DNA of 6,367 nucleotides, from positions 1 through 6,367 of the forward strand of contig JACQVO010000065.1 of the NCBI GenBank assembly GCA_016209725.1, written 5' to 3'. Below the pieces are notes generated by a model. The model was not told the origin of the DNA, did not search any database, and saw nothing but the letters and a program-made list of their open reading frames with translations. The stretch comes from Candidatus Methylomirabilota bacterium (GTDB lineage: Bacteria; Methylomirabilota; Methylomirabilia; Methylomirabilales; 2-02-FULL-66-22). The translations under genes and the position numbers were made by a program. Shown here piece after piece: positions 6,144-6,367 of this stretch. Every line of letters begins with the position of its first letter. Within the stretch, counting starts at the first letter, position 1.

Positions 6144-6173
6144 ACTATATGCGTCGCCCGCGAGGATTGTCAA
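6144..6173 (-). promoter_or_regulatory. Strong sigma70-type promoter of the pyrophosphorylase fusion
   Basis: On the minus strand a perfect TTGACA (6173-6168) is followed after 18 nt by TATAGT (6149-6144, 5/6). Transcription would begin near 6137, giving a leader of about 55 nt before the ATG at 6082. It is the only near-consensus promoter I found in the window and probably starts the operon-like row of genes. Confidence 0.75.
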
Positions 6174-6250
6174 GGGCGTTCCATACCCTCTTTTCACCTT
6201 TTACCCCACAATTCAAGCCGACCGCCCTGCCACCCCTCTGCTTTCGATCC

Positions 6251-6298
6251 CCCCGGTTGCCCGTTTCTCCTTTTCTCCGATTCTCCCCTGCCCCCATT
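6251..6298. repeat. Six degenerate 8-nt tandem units, pyrimidine-rich on the plus strand
   Basis: In 8-nt register the plus strand reads CCCCGGTT, GCCCGTTT, CTCCTTTT, CTCCGATT, CTCCCCTG, CCCCCATT. It lies about 80-125 nt upstream of the promoter at 6144-6173 and has the same unit length as 3518-3557, with CCCCGGTT-like words in both. Confidence 0.5.
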
Positions 6299-6325
6299 GT
6301 CCTGCCCGGCCCTGTGGCGGCTTCC

Positions 6326-6357
6326 ACTAACCGACTGATTGAGGAATTGACCATTCG
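6326..6357. repeat. Four degenerate 8-nt units near the right edge
   Basis: The plus strand reads ACTAACCG, ACTGATTG, AGGAATTG, ACCATTCG in 8-nt register. The similarity is looser than in the neighbouring tract. No credible gene lies between 6174 and 6367. Confidence 0.3.
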
Positions 6358-6367
6358 ACCACGCCCC

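Noticed and set aside
6083..6145. Upstream GTG start adding 21 residues to the pyrophosphorylase
   Set aside because: The GTG lies at the -10 box, upstream of the expected transcript start, and the conserved fold begins exactly at the ATG 6082, which has its own GGGAG.
6145..6354. 69-codon minus-strand open frame upstream of the pyrophosphorylase
   Set aside because: It is made largely of the 8-nt-period tracts (GENRRKGETGNRGDRK-type residues), runs across the strong promoter and has no recognisable domain.

Overview
The window is GC-rich bacterial DNA in which every supportable gene lies on the minus strand. In transcription order (right to left) they are: a GDP-mannose pyrophosphorylase fused to a phosphomannomutase-like domain (6082-3569), a stand-alone phosphohexomutase (3294-1825), enolase (1581-289), and the first 23 codons of a gene running off the left edge (70-1) that looks like an FtsB/DivIC septum protein. 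The long fused pyrophosphorylase/mutase is a type I associate with Cyanobacteria, Actinobacteria and several deep-branching GC-rich phyla. The eno-ftsB order is common in Gram-negative lineages. The intergenic palindromes built around TGAGC(T/C)(T/C)GTCGAA resemble repeats common in environmental genomes such as NC10/Methylomirabilota, Rokubacteria and Chloroflexota. I cannot place the organism below domain level with confidence; an uncultivated NC10-like lineage is only a guess.

Layout from right to left. 6367-6174 is non-coding and holds degenerate pyrimidine-rich tracts with 8-nt periodicity. A very good sigma70-type promoter (TTGACA, 18 nt, TATAGT) at 6173-6144 drives the fused gene. After its stop comes a 274-nt spacer with another 8-nt-period tract and a cluster of REP-like palindromes. 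The phosphohexomutase follows, and its last codons run into a 7-nt-period tract. A 243-nt spacer then carries an inverted pair of the same palindromes, ahead of eno. Between eno and the ftsB-like gene lies a 190-bp element with 49-nt inverted-repeat arms (41/49 matching).

Working together: the phosphohexomutase has all four canonical catalytic loops and would interconvert hexose 6- and 1-phosphates. The neighbouring fusion has an intact nucleotidyltransferase domain that would turn mannose-1-phosphate and GTP into GDP-mannose, but all four of its mutase loops are degenerate. The adjacent stand-alone mutase may therefore supply the activity that the fused domain appears to have lost. Enolase is a core glycolytic housekeeping gene; its adjacency to the sugar-nucleotide genes need not be functional. 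I see no defence system, mobile-element gene, CRISPR array or RNA gene. The unusual content is the degenerate mutase domain and the dense, varied repeats confined to the spacers.
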